From: Planctomycetota bacterium
Lineage (GTDB): Bacteria; Planctomycetota; J058
Assembly: GCA_019636275.1 (NCBI GenBank)
Contig: JAHBXY010000001.1
Coordinates: 124,001-188,000, forward strand
Direction of reading: 5' to 3'
DNA length: 64,000 nt
Within the stretch, counting starts at the first letter, position 1, and each line of letters opens with the position of its first letter. The position numbers were made by a program, and so were the translations under genes. The notes below the pieces were generated by a model, which saw nothing but the letters and a program-made list of their open reading frames with translations, did no database searches and was not told the origin of the DNA. This document shows positions 24,158-33,037 of the stretch, piece by piece.

Positions 24158-25293
24158 CCGACGACCTCGACCCCGGCGGCGGCGAGGGCGCGCGCCTCCT
24201 CGAACAGCTCCAGGTAGCGCGGCACGAGCGCGCGCCAGGAGAACGACGCCTCGACCCGCTCGCGGCCGAGCGCCCCCAGGCGGCGCCGCTCGGCCGGGTC
24301 GCCGAGGAGGCGCTCGAGCGCGCCGCGCAGCGCGCCCGGCGCGTCGCAGGCGACGAGGACCCCCGCGTCGCCCACGAGCCAGCGGCGCGTGTCGTCGTCC
24401 TGCGTGACGACGGGCACCCCCGTCGCCATCGCCTCGGTCAGGACGAGGCCGAAGCCCTCCTTGCGCGAGGGCAGGGCGAACACGTCGGCCGCGCGGTGGA
24501 GCTCGGGCATGCGGTCCGGCGGCACCGAGCGGAAGTCGACGCGCTCCCCGAGCCGCTCGGCGGCGCGGCGGCGCAGGGCCTCGGTCTCCGGGCCGGGGTG
24601 GCCGGCGACGACGAGCAGCGCCTGCGGCAGGTCGGCCACGGCGTCGATCAGGAGGTCGATCCGCTTGAACGCCTCGTGCGCCGCCGCGCACAGGACGACG
24701 GGCCGGTCGGCGGGCAGGCCGAGGGCGGCCCGCGCCGCGGCGGCGTCGCCCGGGCGGAAGCGGTCGGTGTCGATCGGCAGCGGGACGAGGCGCGAGCGGT
24801 CGAGCCCGGCCGCGACGGCCTCGTCGTAGGCGGGGCCGGTGAGCTGCTGCACGAGGTCGAGCGGCCCCAGCTTGCGGGCGGGGTAGGGGGCGCCGTTGTG
24901 GAACACGAGCGCCGGCCGCTGCCCGGGGGGCAGGGCGCCGCGCCGGGCCAGGAGGGCGCGCGCGGTGCGCAGCTCGGGCGTGTAGACGACCGCCGCCGGC
25001 CGGCGGCCCAGGGCCCGCGCCAGGCTCACGCCGAAGGTCCAGGTCTCGAGGTCGTTGACCTTCTTCTGCTGGAGCACGAGCCCGAGCGCCCGCCCGACGA
25101 CGCCCGTCCGGCGCAGGCAGGCGAGCGGCCGCTCGTCCTCGGTCTCCGGGCCGGCGCCCTTGTAGAGGACCACCGGGGCCAGCCCTCTCAGGCGCTCGAA
25201 CAGCGCCTGGACGAAGGTCTCGTAGCCGCGCCGCACGTGCCCGACGCCGGCGCAGGCCAGGGCGAACTCGAGGTCTGGCGCCGCGCGGCTCAC
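24154..25293 (-). CDS. GT4 family glycosyltransferase
   Basis: 379 residues, GTG start. The N-terminal part has ALACAGVGHVRRGYETFVQALF, a variant glycine loop, and a VVYTPELRTARALL segment. The C-terminal part has VVLCAAAHEAFKRIDLLIDAV and the donor-site SRKEGFGLVLTEAMATGVPVVTQDD. This places it in GT4 with confidence. A TATACT box sits 8 nt before the GTG and no Shine-Dalgarno is seen. It is divergent from the GT2/GT4/ABC operon starting at 25330, so both operons may be driven from the same 36 bp. Confidence 0.88.
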   Translation of the reverse strand: MSRAAPDLEFALACAGVGHVRRGYETFVQALFERLRGLAPVVLYKGAGPETEDERPLACLRRTGVVGRALGLVLQQKKVNDLETWTFGVSLARALGRRPAAVVYTPELRTARALLARRGALPPGQRPALVFHNGAPYPARKLGPLDLVQQLTGPAYDEAVAAGLDRSRLVPLPIDTDRFRPGDAAAARAALGLPADRPVVLCAAAHEAFKRIDLLIDAVADLPQALLVVAGHPGPETEALRRRAAERLGERVDFRSVPPDRMPELHRAADVFALPSRKEGFGLVLTEAMATGVPVVTQDDDTRRWLVGDAGVLVACDAPGALRGALERLLGDPAERRRLGALGRERVEASFSWRALVPRYLELFEEARALAAAGVEVVG

Positions 25294-25301
25294 GGGCGGG
25301 G

Positions 25302-25307
25302 AGTATA
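25302..25307 (-). promoter_or_regulatory. Putative -10 box TATACT of the GT4 gene at 25293
   Basis: TATACT on the minus strand ends 8 nt before the GTG at 25293. On the plus strand the same bases give TATACG (25304-25309), 7 nt before an out-of-frame ATG at 25317 and 20 nt before the GT2 ATG at 25330. Confidence 0.55.
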
Positions 25308-25329
25308 CGCGATATCATGAGCGCCCTGG

Positions 25330-26346
25330 ATGAGCGGGCCGAAGGTCACGATCGCGTTCCCGACGTACCGCGCCCGGCCCGCGCTGTTCTTGCCGGCGCT
25401 CGAGGCGGCGCTCGCGCAGACGTTCACCGACCGCGAGGTGATCGTCGTCGACGACGGCTCGGACGACGAGGTCCTGCGCGCGGCGGCCGAGCGCGGGGCG
25501 ACCGTCCACCGGAACGCCGAGCGCCAGGGCCTGGCCGGCAACTGGAACCGCTGCGTCGAGCTCGCCCGGGGCGAGCTGGTCAACGTCGCCCACCAGGACG
25601 ACCTCATGGCGCCGACCTTCCTCGCGCGGGCCGTGGCCGCCCTCGACGCCGCGCCGCGCGCGGGGTTCGCGCACACGGCCTGGCGCTCCGTCGACGAGAC
25701 GGGGGCGCCCACGGGCGAGCGCTGGGAGCACCTCGAGCTCGACCACCTGGCCGACTTCGTCCGCGACGGGCGCGACTACTTCCAGCGGATCGTGACGCTC
25801 CACACGCCCGTGTGCTGCCCGACGGCCGTCTACCGGCGCGCGGCGCTCCTCGGCGTGGGGGGCTTCGACCGCGCCTACGGCTTCGCCGCCGACCTGGACC
25901 TGTTCCTGCGGATCACGCTCGACCACGACGTCGCCTACGTCCACGAGGTCCTCTACGCCTACCGCCGGCACGCCGGCTCGACGACCTCGCAGCACACGCT
26001 TGCGCAGATGAACGCCGAGCTGCTGCGCGCCAAGCGGGACGCGGTCGACCTGGCCGCGCGCCGCGGGCTGCTCCCGCCCGCGGCGGTCGCCCGCCTGCGG
26101 GCGGCCGTGGCCCGCGAGGGGTTGAAGAAGGCCCGCAAGGTGGCCTTCGACGCGCCGGCCGCCGCCCTGCGCGAGGTGAGGAACGCCGCGCGCCTGCGCC
26201 CCCTGACGCTGGCGTCCGAGAACGGCGTCGTGGCCGTGACCCGCGCCGCGTGGGCCATGGTCCGCCAGGCGGCCGGGCTGCCGCCGGGGTCGCGCTCCGC
26301 GCGGCGGCCGAAGCGCGGGCCGCCGCCGCCGGTCCAGGCCTCCTGA
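25330..26346 (+). CDS. GT2 glycosyltransferase
   Basis: 338 residues, ATG start. The GT-A motifs are VTIAFPTYRARPALFLPAL at about 6-24, VIVVDDGSDDEVL near 37-49, a GLAGNWNRCVELARGE segment and the metal site VAHQDDLM near 92-98 (Gln-Asp-Asp for DxD). CCPTAVYRRAALLGVGGFD and the late ADLDLFLRIT give the acceptor-side ED-like motif. The C-terminal 90 residues are basic and Pro-rich without known domain. It heads a plus-strand set of GT2, GT4, GT4 and ABC exporter. An ATG at 25317 is out of frame and is not its start. Confidence 0.88.
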   Translation: MSGPKVTIAFPTYRARPALFLPALEAALAQTFTDREVIVVDDGSDDEVLRAAAERGATVHRNAERQGLAGNWNRCVELARGELVNVAHQDDLMAPTFLARAVAALDAAPRAGFAHTAWRSVDETGAPTGERWEHLELDHLADFVRDGRDYFQRIVTLHTPVCCPTAVYRRAALLGVGGFDRAYGFAADLDLFLRITLDHDVAYVHEVLYAYRRHAGSTTSQHTLAQMNAELLRAKRDAVDLAARRGLLPPAAVARLRAAVAREGLKKARKVAFDAPAAALREVRNAARLRPLTLASENGVVAVTRAAWAMVRQAAGLPPGSRSARRPKRGPPPPVQAS

Positions 26347-26421
26347 CGCCGCGGTGGTCCCTTCGCCTTCGACCGATCGTCTCTGTTGAAACCGCAGGTC
26401 CCCTGGGCAGAATACGCGCCC

Positions 26422-27570
26422 ATGAGGATCGCGATCACCCACGCCCAGGACGGCCCGGACGCCGACGGCTACGCGGCCGACCTGCTGCGGGTCGTCCTGG
26501 ACGCGGGGCACGACGTGCACCTGTTCACGCCCGCGTCGCCCTGGAGCCGCGGCCTCGACCCGCGCGCGCGCGTGCGCCGCGTGCCCGACCCCTGGAAGGG
26601 GATCGACTTCATGCGCGCGTGGAGCTACGACCGCTGGGTCACGCGCCACGCGCGGCGGGCGGAGTGGGACGTCGTGCACGGGCTGTCGTGGAGCAGCGCC
26701 CAGGACGTGCTCTCGGTGGGCGCCGAGGCGCCGCCGCCGCCCGCCGGCAAGCGGGAGGGCCTGCTCCTGCGGCAGCGCCGCGCGATCGAGGCCCGCCGCC
26801 ACGCCGCCGGCGCGGCCACCCGCGTGCTCGCGCCCTCGAGCGCCGCGGCCGAGGGCCTCCGGCGCCGCTTCGGCCTGGGCGACGAGGTCGTCGTCAGCCG
26901 CCCCGGCGCCGACACCGAGCGCTTCACGCCGGCCCTGCGCGCGCAGTGGGGCGCCGCCTACCGCGAGCGGATCGCCGTCGACCCGGGCGCGTTCGTCGTG
27001 CTCTGCCTGACCAACGCCTACCGCGAGTCCGACGTCCCGGGCCTGATCGAGGTGTGCCGCCGGCTCAAGGAGCGCGGCCTCCCCGGCGGGCGGGCCGTGC
27101 GCTTCGGCGTCGTCGGGCGCGAGAAGAAGCAGGTCGAGGCGGAGATGAGCGCCCGCTGCAAGGCCGAGGGGATCTACGACCACCTGAAGTTCTACGGCCC
27201 GCAGCACCTGCTCGAGCGCTGGATCTCCCTGGCCGACGTCGTGCTCCTCCCGGCGCGCGCCGAGGCGCCCTTCAGCCGTGCGGCGTGGGAGGCCATGGCG
27301 GGCGGCGTGCCGGTGATCGCCTCGCGCGCCGTCGGGGCGGCGGAGGTGCTCGAGCACGGGCGCGACGGGTTCGTCCTCGACGACCCGTTCGACCCGGCGC
27401 AGGCCGTCGACCTGCTCCTGCGCCTGGCCGGCGACGAGGAGGCGCGCGCGCGCGTGGGCGCCGCCGCCCGGGAGACCGCCGAGCGCTGGTCGTTCGCCCG
27501 CCACGCGCGCGAGGTGCTCGCCGTCTACGAGCAGGTGGCCGCGGGCAAGGCGACCGCCGTGGCGCGGTGA
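26422..27570 (+). CDS. GT4 family glycosyltransferase
   Basis: 382 residues from the ATG at 26422; a TTG at 26386 gives no plausible addition. CAGAAT at 26408-26413, 8 nt upstream, may be its -10. The N-terminal Rossmann half is short on the usual glycine loop but has WDVVHGLSWSSAQD. The C-terminal half has VVLCLTNAYRESDVPGLIEVCRRL, LKFYGPQHLLERWISLADVVLLPARAEAPFSRAAWEAMAGGVPVIAS. The first Glu of the E-x7-E motif is followed by AlaProPheSer instead of Gly-Phe-Gly. Call as GT4 is secure, activity likely. Its stop overlaps the GTG of the next gene by 3 bp. Confidence 0.85.
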   Translation: MRIAITHAQDGPDADGYAADLLRVVLDAGHDVHLFTPASPWSRGLDPRARVRRVPDPWKGIDFMRAWSYDRWVTRHARRAEWDVVHGLSWSSAQDVLSVGAEAPPPPAGKREGLLLRQRRAIEARRHAAGAATRVLAPSSAAAEGLRRRFGLGDEVVVSRPGADTERFTPALRAQWGAAYRERIAVDPGAFVVLCLTNAYRESDVPGLIEVCRRLKERGLPGGRAVRFGVVGREKKQVEAEMSARCKAEGIYDHLKFYGPQHLLERWISLADVVLLPARAEAPFSRAAWEAMAGGVPVIASRAVGAAEVLEHGRDGFVLDDPFDPAQAVDLLLRLAGDEEARARVGAAARETAERWSFARHAREVLAVYEQVAAGKATAVAR

Positions 27571-28721
27571 AGCCGACGACCCTCCGCGCCGCCCCCGCCA
27601 GCGCCCCGCGCGTCCTGCACCTCAACACCGAGCCCACGTGGCGCGGCGGCGAGCAGCAGGTGCTCTACCTGCTCGAGGGGCTGCGCGCGCGCGGCGCCCC
27701 GTCGCTGCTCGTGGCCCAGCCGGGCGGCCCCATGCTCGAGCGGGCCCGCGCGCGCGGCCTGCCCGCGCGCGCCCTGCGCATGCGCGGCGAGGCCGACCTC
27801 CTGGCCGCGCTGCAGCTCCACCACCTCCTGCGCGCCGGGCGCTTCGAGGTCGTGCACGCCCACACGTCGCACGCCCACACGCTCGCCGCGCTCGCCGCGG
27901 CGCTCTTCGGGCGGCGCCGCCCGAAGGTCGTCGTCTCGCGCCGCGTCGACTTCTCCATCTACCGGCGCTCGTTCTTCGGCCTCAACGGGCTGAAGTACCG
28001 CCACGGCGTCGACCTCTACGTGACCGTCTCCGAGGCGATCCGGCAGGTGCTCCTGGGCGACGGCGTGCCGGCCGAGCGCGTCGAGTGCGTGCACTCGGGG
28101 ATCGACGTGGCCAAGATCGACGGCGCGCCCGACCGGCGCGAGGCCCTGCGCGCGGCGCTGGGGGTCCCGCCCGACCACGCGCTGATCGCCAACGTGGCCC
28201 ACATGGCCGACCACAAGGGGCAGCGCTACCTGGTCGAGGCCATGCCGGCGATCCTGGCCGCCCGCCCGCGGACCGTGTGCGCGATCGTCGGCGACGGCGA
28301 GCTCCGGGGCGAGCTCGAGGCCCTGGCCGCGCGGCTGGGCGTGACCGGGCAGATGCGCTTCCCCGGCTTCCGCGAGGACGTCCCGAGCCTGCTCAAGGCG
28401 CTGGACGTGTTCGTCATGCCGAGCCACATGGAGGGGCTGGGGACGAGCGTCCTCGACGCCATGGCCGCCGGCGCCCCGGTCGTCGGCACGCGCGCCGGCG
28501 GCATGCCCGAGTCGATCGAGGACGGCGTGACCGGGCTCCTGTGCCCGGTGCGCGACGCGCCGGCGCTCGCCGCGGCCGTCCTGCGCCTCCTGGGCGACCC
28601 CGCCCTCGGCCGGCGCCTGGCCGCCGCCGCGCGGGCGCGGGTCGTCGAGCGCTTCTCCACCGACGCCATGGTCGACGGCACCCTGCGCGCCTACCGCAGG
28701 CTCGTGGGGGGCCGACGGTGA
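27567..28721 (+). CDS. GT4 family glycosyltransferase
   Basis: 384 residues from a GTG at 27567 that overlaps the previous TGA. The N-terminal half has VLHLNTEPTWRGGEQQVLYLLEGL, the glycine loop, and FEVVHAHTSHAHTLAALAA. The C-terminal half has IANVAHMADHKGQRYLVEAM and MPSHMEGLGTSVLDAMAAGAPVVGTRAGG, where the second Glu of E-x7-E is Asp. It resembles heptosyl/hexosyl transferases of LPS core assembly. The stop overlaps the start of the exporter gene by 4 bp, so product synthesis and export are probably coupled. Confidence 0.9.
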   Translation: MKPTTLRAAPASAPRVLHLNTEPTWRGGEQQVLYLLEGLRARGAPSLLVAQPGGPMLERARARGLPARALRMRGEADLLAALQLHHLLRAGRFEVVHAHTSHAHTLAALAAALFGRRRPKVVVSRRVDFSIYRRSFFGLNGLKYRHGVDLYVTVSEAIRQVLLGDGVPAERVECVHSGIDVAKIDGAPDRREALRAALGVPPDHALIANVAHMADHKGQRYLVEAMPAILAARPRTVCAIVGDGELRGELEALAARLGVTGQMRFPGFREDVPSLLKALDVFVMPSHMEGLGTSVLDAMAAGAPVVGTRAGGMPESIEDGVTGLLCPVRDAPALAAAVLRLLGDPALGRRLAAAARARVVERFSTDAMVDGTLRAYRRLVGGRR

Positions 28722-30874
28722 CGGGGCGGCGCTACCGCGACCTGCTGCTCCTGTGGCCGTTCTTCCGCCCGCAGCTGGGGCTGGCCGCGCTCCTCATCAC
28801 GGGCGCCCTGGCCTACGCCGCCTTCGACGCCGGGCGCGCCTGGCTGGTCCAGCCGCTGGTGAACCGGGTCTTCATGCGCGGCGGCGACGCCAGGGCCCAG
28901 CTCACCGACGAGATGGCCGCGCAGGCCCCGGGGGATGAGGTCACCGCGGCGCTCGAGGCCGTGCCCCGGCCGACGCCGGCGGAGGTCGAGGCCGCCCGGC
29001 GCGACCCGCGCCTGGGGCTGCCCGCGCGACCCGCGGTCGACCAGGACCTCGCGGCGCTCCTCGGCCGCACCGAGGAGACGCTCGTCCGGGTCGCCGACGA
29101 CCTTGCGGCCGACACGGAGCTCGGGGAGGCGGGCCCGGAGCTGTGGGAGGACCTCGTCCACGCCGCGCGGGTGCACGGCCGGGCCGTGGCCGCGGCGGCG
29201 GACGCCCCGGAGCTGGCCGCCGGGCTGTCGCTCCGCGCCCGTCGGGCGGCCTACGAGGTGGTCTACGCGTCGGTGCAGACGACGCTGCACAGGATCGTCG
29301 TGATCGCGCTGCTCCTGGCCATCGGCCTGGCGGTGGCCGAGTACGTCACGGCCTACTTCTCGCGCCTGATCACGATCCGCGTGTTCTTCGACGTGCAGGC
29401 GCGCCTGGCCGCGCACCTCCTGTCGCTGCCGCTGACCTTCTACGACCGCGAGCGCCGGGGCGACCTGCTCAGCCGGCTGACGACCGACCTGCACCAGCTC
29501 TCGATCCTCGTCACGAGCATCACCTCGGACCTCGTCGTGCAGCTCGTGCGGCTCGTCGTGCTGATCGGGGCGGCGCTCGTCCTCTCCTGGCAGCTCACGG
29601 TGATCGCGGTGCTCCTGGGCGGCGGCGTCCTCTGGCCGCTGCGCCTCTCGGCCCGGCGCCTGCGCCGCGCGTCGCGCCGGCGCTCGGTCGCCGCGGGCGA
29701 GCTGCTCGAGGCGCTGCAGCAGCTCCTCTCGGGCATGCGCACGGTCAAGGCCTTCCAGCGCGAGCCGCACGAGGAGCGGCGCCTCGAGCGCCAGGCGGCC
29801 GAGGCCCGCGACGCGCAGGTCGCCTCGGTCCGCGCCCGCGAGGCCGCCAAGGCCTGGGTGCAGGTCATGAACGACGTGACCCTGCCGCTGATCGTCCTCG
29901 CCATGAGCTTCGTCGTGCTCAACCGCTGGTGGGGCCTCGACACGGGCACGCTGGGCGCGTTCCTGGGCCTCTTGCTGCTCATGTACCTGCCGATCCGCGG
30001 CCTGGGCGAGGCCATGAACCACGTGCACGACTCGCAGGCGGCGCTCGAGCGCGTCTTCGAGCTGTTCGAGCGCCGGCCCGAAGCGCCCGACGCGCCCGGC
30101 GCGGCGCCGCTCGAGCGCATCCGCGAGGAGCTGCGCTTCGAGGGCGTGTCGTTCCGCTACGACGTCGAGGGCGCGCCCGAGGGCGACGACGGGCTGGCGC
30201 TCGTCGACGTGAGCTTCAGCGCGCGGGTGGGCACGACGGTGGCGATCGTCGGCGCGACCGGCAGCGGCAAGTCGACGCTGATCGACCTGCTCACCTGGCT
30301 GCGCGACCCCACCGGCGGGCGGATCCTCGTCGACGGCGTCGACCGCGGCGCGTTCACGCGCGCCAGCTACCTCGACCGGCTCACGGTCGTGCCGCAGGCG
30401 CAGTTCCTCTTCCGTGGCACGGTGCGCGAGAACATCCGCTACGGGCGCCTCGACGCCACCGACGCCGAGGTCGAGGCGGCCGCGCGGCTGGCCGGCGTGC
30501 ACGAGGACGTCACGGCCCTGGCCGACGGCTACGACCACGACGTCGGCGAGCGCGGGGGCAAGCTCTCGGGCGGGCAGGTGCAGCGGGTCGCGCTGGCCCG
30601 CGCCTTCCTGCGCGACGCGGACGTGATCGTCCTCGACGAGGGCACGAGCGCCCTCGACACGCGCACCGAGCGCGCCGTGCAGCAGGCGCTGGCCAGCGTC
30701 GCCCCGCGCGCGATCACGGTCGTCGTGGCCCACCGCCTGTCGACGGTGCTCCGCGCCGACCAGATCCTCGTCCTCGACCGCGGGCGCGTGGTCGAGCGGG
30801 GCACGCACCAGGAGCTGGTCGCGCAAGGCGGGGCCTACGCCCGGCTCGTGGCCCTGCAGGCGCTCGGGGCCTAG
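28718..30874 (+). CDS. MsbA-like ABC exporter with a large insert after the first membrane helix
   Basis: 718 residues from a GTG at 28718 (GTGA overlap). It is a half-exporter, with membrane domain then ATPase. Walker A GATGSGKST is at about 512-520, ABC signature LSGGQ near 616-620, Walker B VIVLDEG near 635, and the His loop AHRLST after that. The membrane domain has helix 1 at about 15-45, then an extra stretch of about 130 mostly helical, charged and Ala-rich residues (about 55-185) before helix 2 at about 192-212. Typical MsbA proteins have only a short loop there, so the insert should lie on the periplasmic side. A homodimer would flip a lipid-linked substrate outward. It closes the GT2-GT4-GT4 operon, so that glycolipid is the likely cargo. 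The structured repeat starts at the base after its stop. Confidence 0.9.
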   Translation: MTGRRYRDLLLLWPFFRPQLGLAALLITGALAYAAFDAGRAWLVQPLVNRVFMRGGDARAQLTDEMAAQAPGDEVTAALEAVPRPTPAEVEAARRDPRLGLPARPAVDQDLAALLGRTEETLVRVADDLAADTELGEAGPELWEDLVHAARVHGRAVAAAADAPELAAGLSLRARRAAYEVVYASVQTTLHRIVVIALLLAIGLAVAEYVTAYFSRLITIRVFFDVQARLAAHLLSLPLTFYDRERRGDLLSRLTTDLHQLSILVTSITSDLVVQLVRLVVLIGAALVLSWQLTVIAVLLGGGVLWPLRLSARRLRRASRRRSVAAGELLEALQQLLSGMRTVKAFQREPHEERRLERQAAEARDAQVASVRAREAAKAWVQVMNDVTLPLIVLAMSFVVLNRWWGLDTGTLGAFLGLLLLMYLPIRGLGEAMNHVHDSQAALERVFELFERRPEAPDAPGAAPLERIREELRFEGVSFRYDVEGAPEGDDGLALVDVSFSARVGTTVAIVGATGSGKSTLIDLLTWLRDPTGGRILVDGVDRGAFTRASYLDRLTVVPQAQFLFRGTVRENIRYGRLDATDAEVEAAARLAGVHEDVTALADGYDHDVGERGGKLSGGQVQRVALARAFLRDADVIVLDEGTSALDTRTERAVQQALASVAPRAITVVVAHRLSTVLRADQILVLDRGRVVERGTHQELVAQGGAYARLVALQALGA

Positions 30875-31157
30875 TGTGATCGACGGCTGCGGCCGCGGAT
30901 GCCGGGCGAGGGGGGGCGCGCGCGGGTCGTCGGTGTGGCCCGCCTCCGCGAGCTCCGTCCCGCGGCTGCGATGCTGCAGCCCAGGCGGACCCTACCGCTC
31001 GCGGCCGTCCGCAGCCGCGGGCCTCCCGCTCGCTCCGGCGGCCCACCGCGGATCCGGCGATCGATACGACCCGCGCGCGCTCCCCCCTCGCCTCGGCCTC
31101 CGCGCCCTCGCCTCGCTCGTGGTTCCATTCCACTCGGGTTCGAGCGTGTCGATCACA
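30875..31157 (+). repeat. Structured dispersed repeat, copy B, with terminal inverted repeats
   Basis: It starts directly after the TAG of the exporter gene. The 10-bp ends are perfect inverted repeats: TGTGATCGAC at 30875-30884 and GTCGATCACA at 31148-31157. Inside, 30916-30930 pairs with 31066-31080 (15 bp perfect) and 30959-30970 with 31010-31021 (12 bp perfect). It is an inverted, diverged copy of 19450-19718. The gap 30875-31180 holds nothing else. It could be a non-autonomous mobile element or a structured 3' untranslated element. Confidence 0.85.
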
Positions 31158-31180
31158 GTTTGCGTGCTTGAAGACAGGCC

Positions 31181-32989
31181 CTAGAAGCGGATCGCCTTCA
31201 GCTCCAGCTCCAGCCGCGCCTCACCGTTCCAGCGGTTGAGCCGCGGCCGGAACGCGAGGTCGAAGGCCGCCGGCCCGCCGGGCCCCGGCCGGGCGCGCTC
31301 GCGGAGCGTCTGCACCAGCTCCGGCCGGCTGAAGGCGACCGCGCGGAAGACGTGGTCGCCCTGGCGCACGTGGAAGGCGAGGTGCTCGTTCTTCTTGCCC
31401 ATGGGCCGCGGCTCGCCCGCGAGCGTGACGGCGCGCGCGGCGAACAGCGGCTCTGCGTTGCCCGCGCCGAAGGGGGACAGCCGCTCCAGCTCGTCGACGA
31501 GCTGGCGCGAGACCTCCTCGAGGCGCACCTCGGCGTCGGCCACGACCTCGTAGCCCTCGAGCCGCGCCGCGACCTCGGCCCCGGGCGTGTCGGCCGCCAG
31601 CCCGAGCGACGCCGCGATCCCCGCCTCGAACGCCCCGCGCACGGCCTCGAGCCGGGCCGGGTCGGCCGTGAAGCCCACCGCCGCCTGGTGCCCGCCCATG
31701 CGCTGGAACAGGCCGCGCGCCGGCTCGAGCGACGCGAGCAGGTCGACGCCGCCGCAGGTGCGCCCCGAGCCCTTGGCCACGCCGCCCTCCACGCCGGCGA
31801 CGAGCGCCGGGCGCGAATAGGTCTCGGTCAGCTTGGCGGCGACGATCCCGACGACGCCGTGCGGCCAGCCCTCGCCCCACACGACGATCCCCGGGGCGCG
31901 CAGCGGCGCCGCCCCGTAGGCCGCCTCGACCGCCGCGCACGCCCCGCGGAACACCTCGTCCTGCACGGCGCGCCGCCGGTCGTTCTCCTCGTCCAGCTCG
32001 CGGGCCAGCGCCCGGGCCTGCGCCGCGTCGCGCGTGACGAGCAGGTCGAAGGCGCGCCGGGCCACGCCCATGCGCCCGGCGGCGTTCAGCCGCGGCGCCA
32101 GGCGGAAGGCCACCTCGTGCGTGCCCACGTCGTCGGTGACCTTGCCGACCTCGAGCAGCGCGTCGACCCCCGGCAGCACGCGCGCGCGCAGCGCCTTGAG
32201 CCCGAAGCGCACGATCACGCGGTTCTCGCCCACGAGCGGGACGACGTCGGCGACCGTGCCGAGCGCCACGAACGCCAGGCAGCGCAGGAGCACGTCGGCC
32301 ATGGCGCGGGTGGGCTTGCCGTTGGCGCCCAGCCGCGCCGCGACGGCCCAGGCCAGCTTGAAGGCCACCCCTGCGCCGCACAGGTGCGGGTTGGCGTAGG
32401 TCGAGCCGGGCAGGCGCGGGTGGATCAGCGCCGCCGCCCGCGGCAGGCGCTCGCCCATCGTGTGGTGGTCGGCGACGACGAGGTCGATCCCGCGCGTGGC
32501 CAGCAGCTCGGCCTCGTCGAGCGCCGCGATCCCGTTGTCGATCGACACGACGACGCGCACGCCCTCGGCCGCCGCCCGCTCGAGGCGCGGCGCGTTGAGG
32601 CCGTAGCCCTCGCCCCGGTCGGGGATGTGCACCTCGACCTGCCCGCCGAGCGCCGTGAGCACCTCGTGCAGGACGACGGCGCCCGTCGTCCCGTCGACAT
32701 CGTAGTCGCCGAACAGGAGCACCTTCTCGCCCGCGCGCACGGCCGCGGCCAGCCGGTCGGCGCCGGCCTGCATCCCCGGCAGCCCCTCCGGATCGAGGAG
32801 GCGCGAGAGCGTCGGCTCGAGGAACTCGCGCGCCGGCCCCTCGTCGGCGTAGCCGCGGCGCAGGAGCAGGTCGGCCGTGACCGGCGAGACCCCCAGCCGC
32901 CGCGCCAGGTCGGCCGCGGCGGCCGCTCGCTCGGGCAGGACCCAGGTGTCATCATCGGCCCGGTCGTCGGTGCGGTCGGCGGCATCCAT
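31181..32989 (-). CDS. recJ: Single-stranded-DNA-specific exonuclease RecJ
   Basis: 602 residues from the ATG at 32989; a TTG at 33019 would add ten residues. The TACAAC box 7 nt upstream of the ATG favours the shorter form. DHH-family motifs are in place: LLFGDYDVDGTT at about 91-102, SIDNGI near 149-154, VVADHHTMGE at 171-180, and a DHHA1 region with the GSGRTCGGVDLLASL segment near 405-420. The C-terminal OB-like region contains PMGKKNEHLAFHVRQ. RecJ degrades 5'-ended single strands in recombination and repair, with manganese or magnesium. Length and order match the family. It is transcribed alone and converges on the ABC exporter across copy B of the repeat. Confidence 0.96.
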   Translation of the reverse strand: MDAADRTDDRADDDTWVLPERAAAAADLARRLGVSPVTADLLLRRGYADEGPAREFLEPTLSRLLDPEGLPGMQAGADRLAAAVRAGEKVLLFGDYDVDGTTGAVVLHEVLTALGGQVEVHIPDRGEGYGLNAPRLERAAAEGVRVVVSIDNGIAALDEAELLATRGIDLVVADHHTMGERLPRAAALIHPRLPGSTYANPHLCGAGVAFKLAWAVAARLGANGKPTRAMADVLLRCLAFVALGTVADVVPLVGENRVIVRFGLKALRARVLPGVDALLEVGKVTDDVGTHEVAFRLAPRLNAAGRMGVARRAFDLLVTRDAAQARALARELDEENDRRRAVQDEVFRGACAAVEAAYGAAPLRAPGIVVWGEGWPHGVVGIVAAKLTETYSRPALVAGVEGGVAKGSGRTCGGVDLLASLEPARGLFQRMGGHQAAVGFTADPARLEAVRGAFEAGIAASLGLAADTPGAEVAARLEGYEVVADAEVRLEEVSRQLVDELERLSPFGAGNAEPLFAARAVTLAGEPRPMGKKNEHLAFHVRQGDHVFRAVAFSRPELVQTLRERARPGPGGPAAFDLAFRPRLNRWNGEARLELELKAIRF

Positions 32990-32996
32990 GCCGGGC

Positions 32997-33002
32997 GTTG
33001 TA
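32997..33002 (-). promoter_or_regulatory. Putative -10 box TACAAC of recJ
   Basis: TACAAC on the minus strand ends 7 nt before the ATG at 32989. It supports that start over the TTG at 33019, which lies upstream of the box. Confidence 0.4.
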
Positions 33003-33037
33003 CCGTCCGGGTCCGACAACCTCCCGAACCCACGGTC

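Noticed and set aside
25317..25329. ATG at 25317 as the start of the GT2 gene
   Set aside because: It is out of frame with the GT2 motifs; the ATG at 25330 is in frame.
28691..30826. A minus-strand open frame of about 710 codons opposite the ABC exporter
   Set aside because: Antisense to Walker A, LSGGQ and Walker B motifs; its own translation has low-complexity composition.
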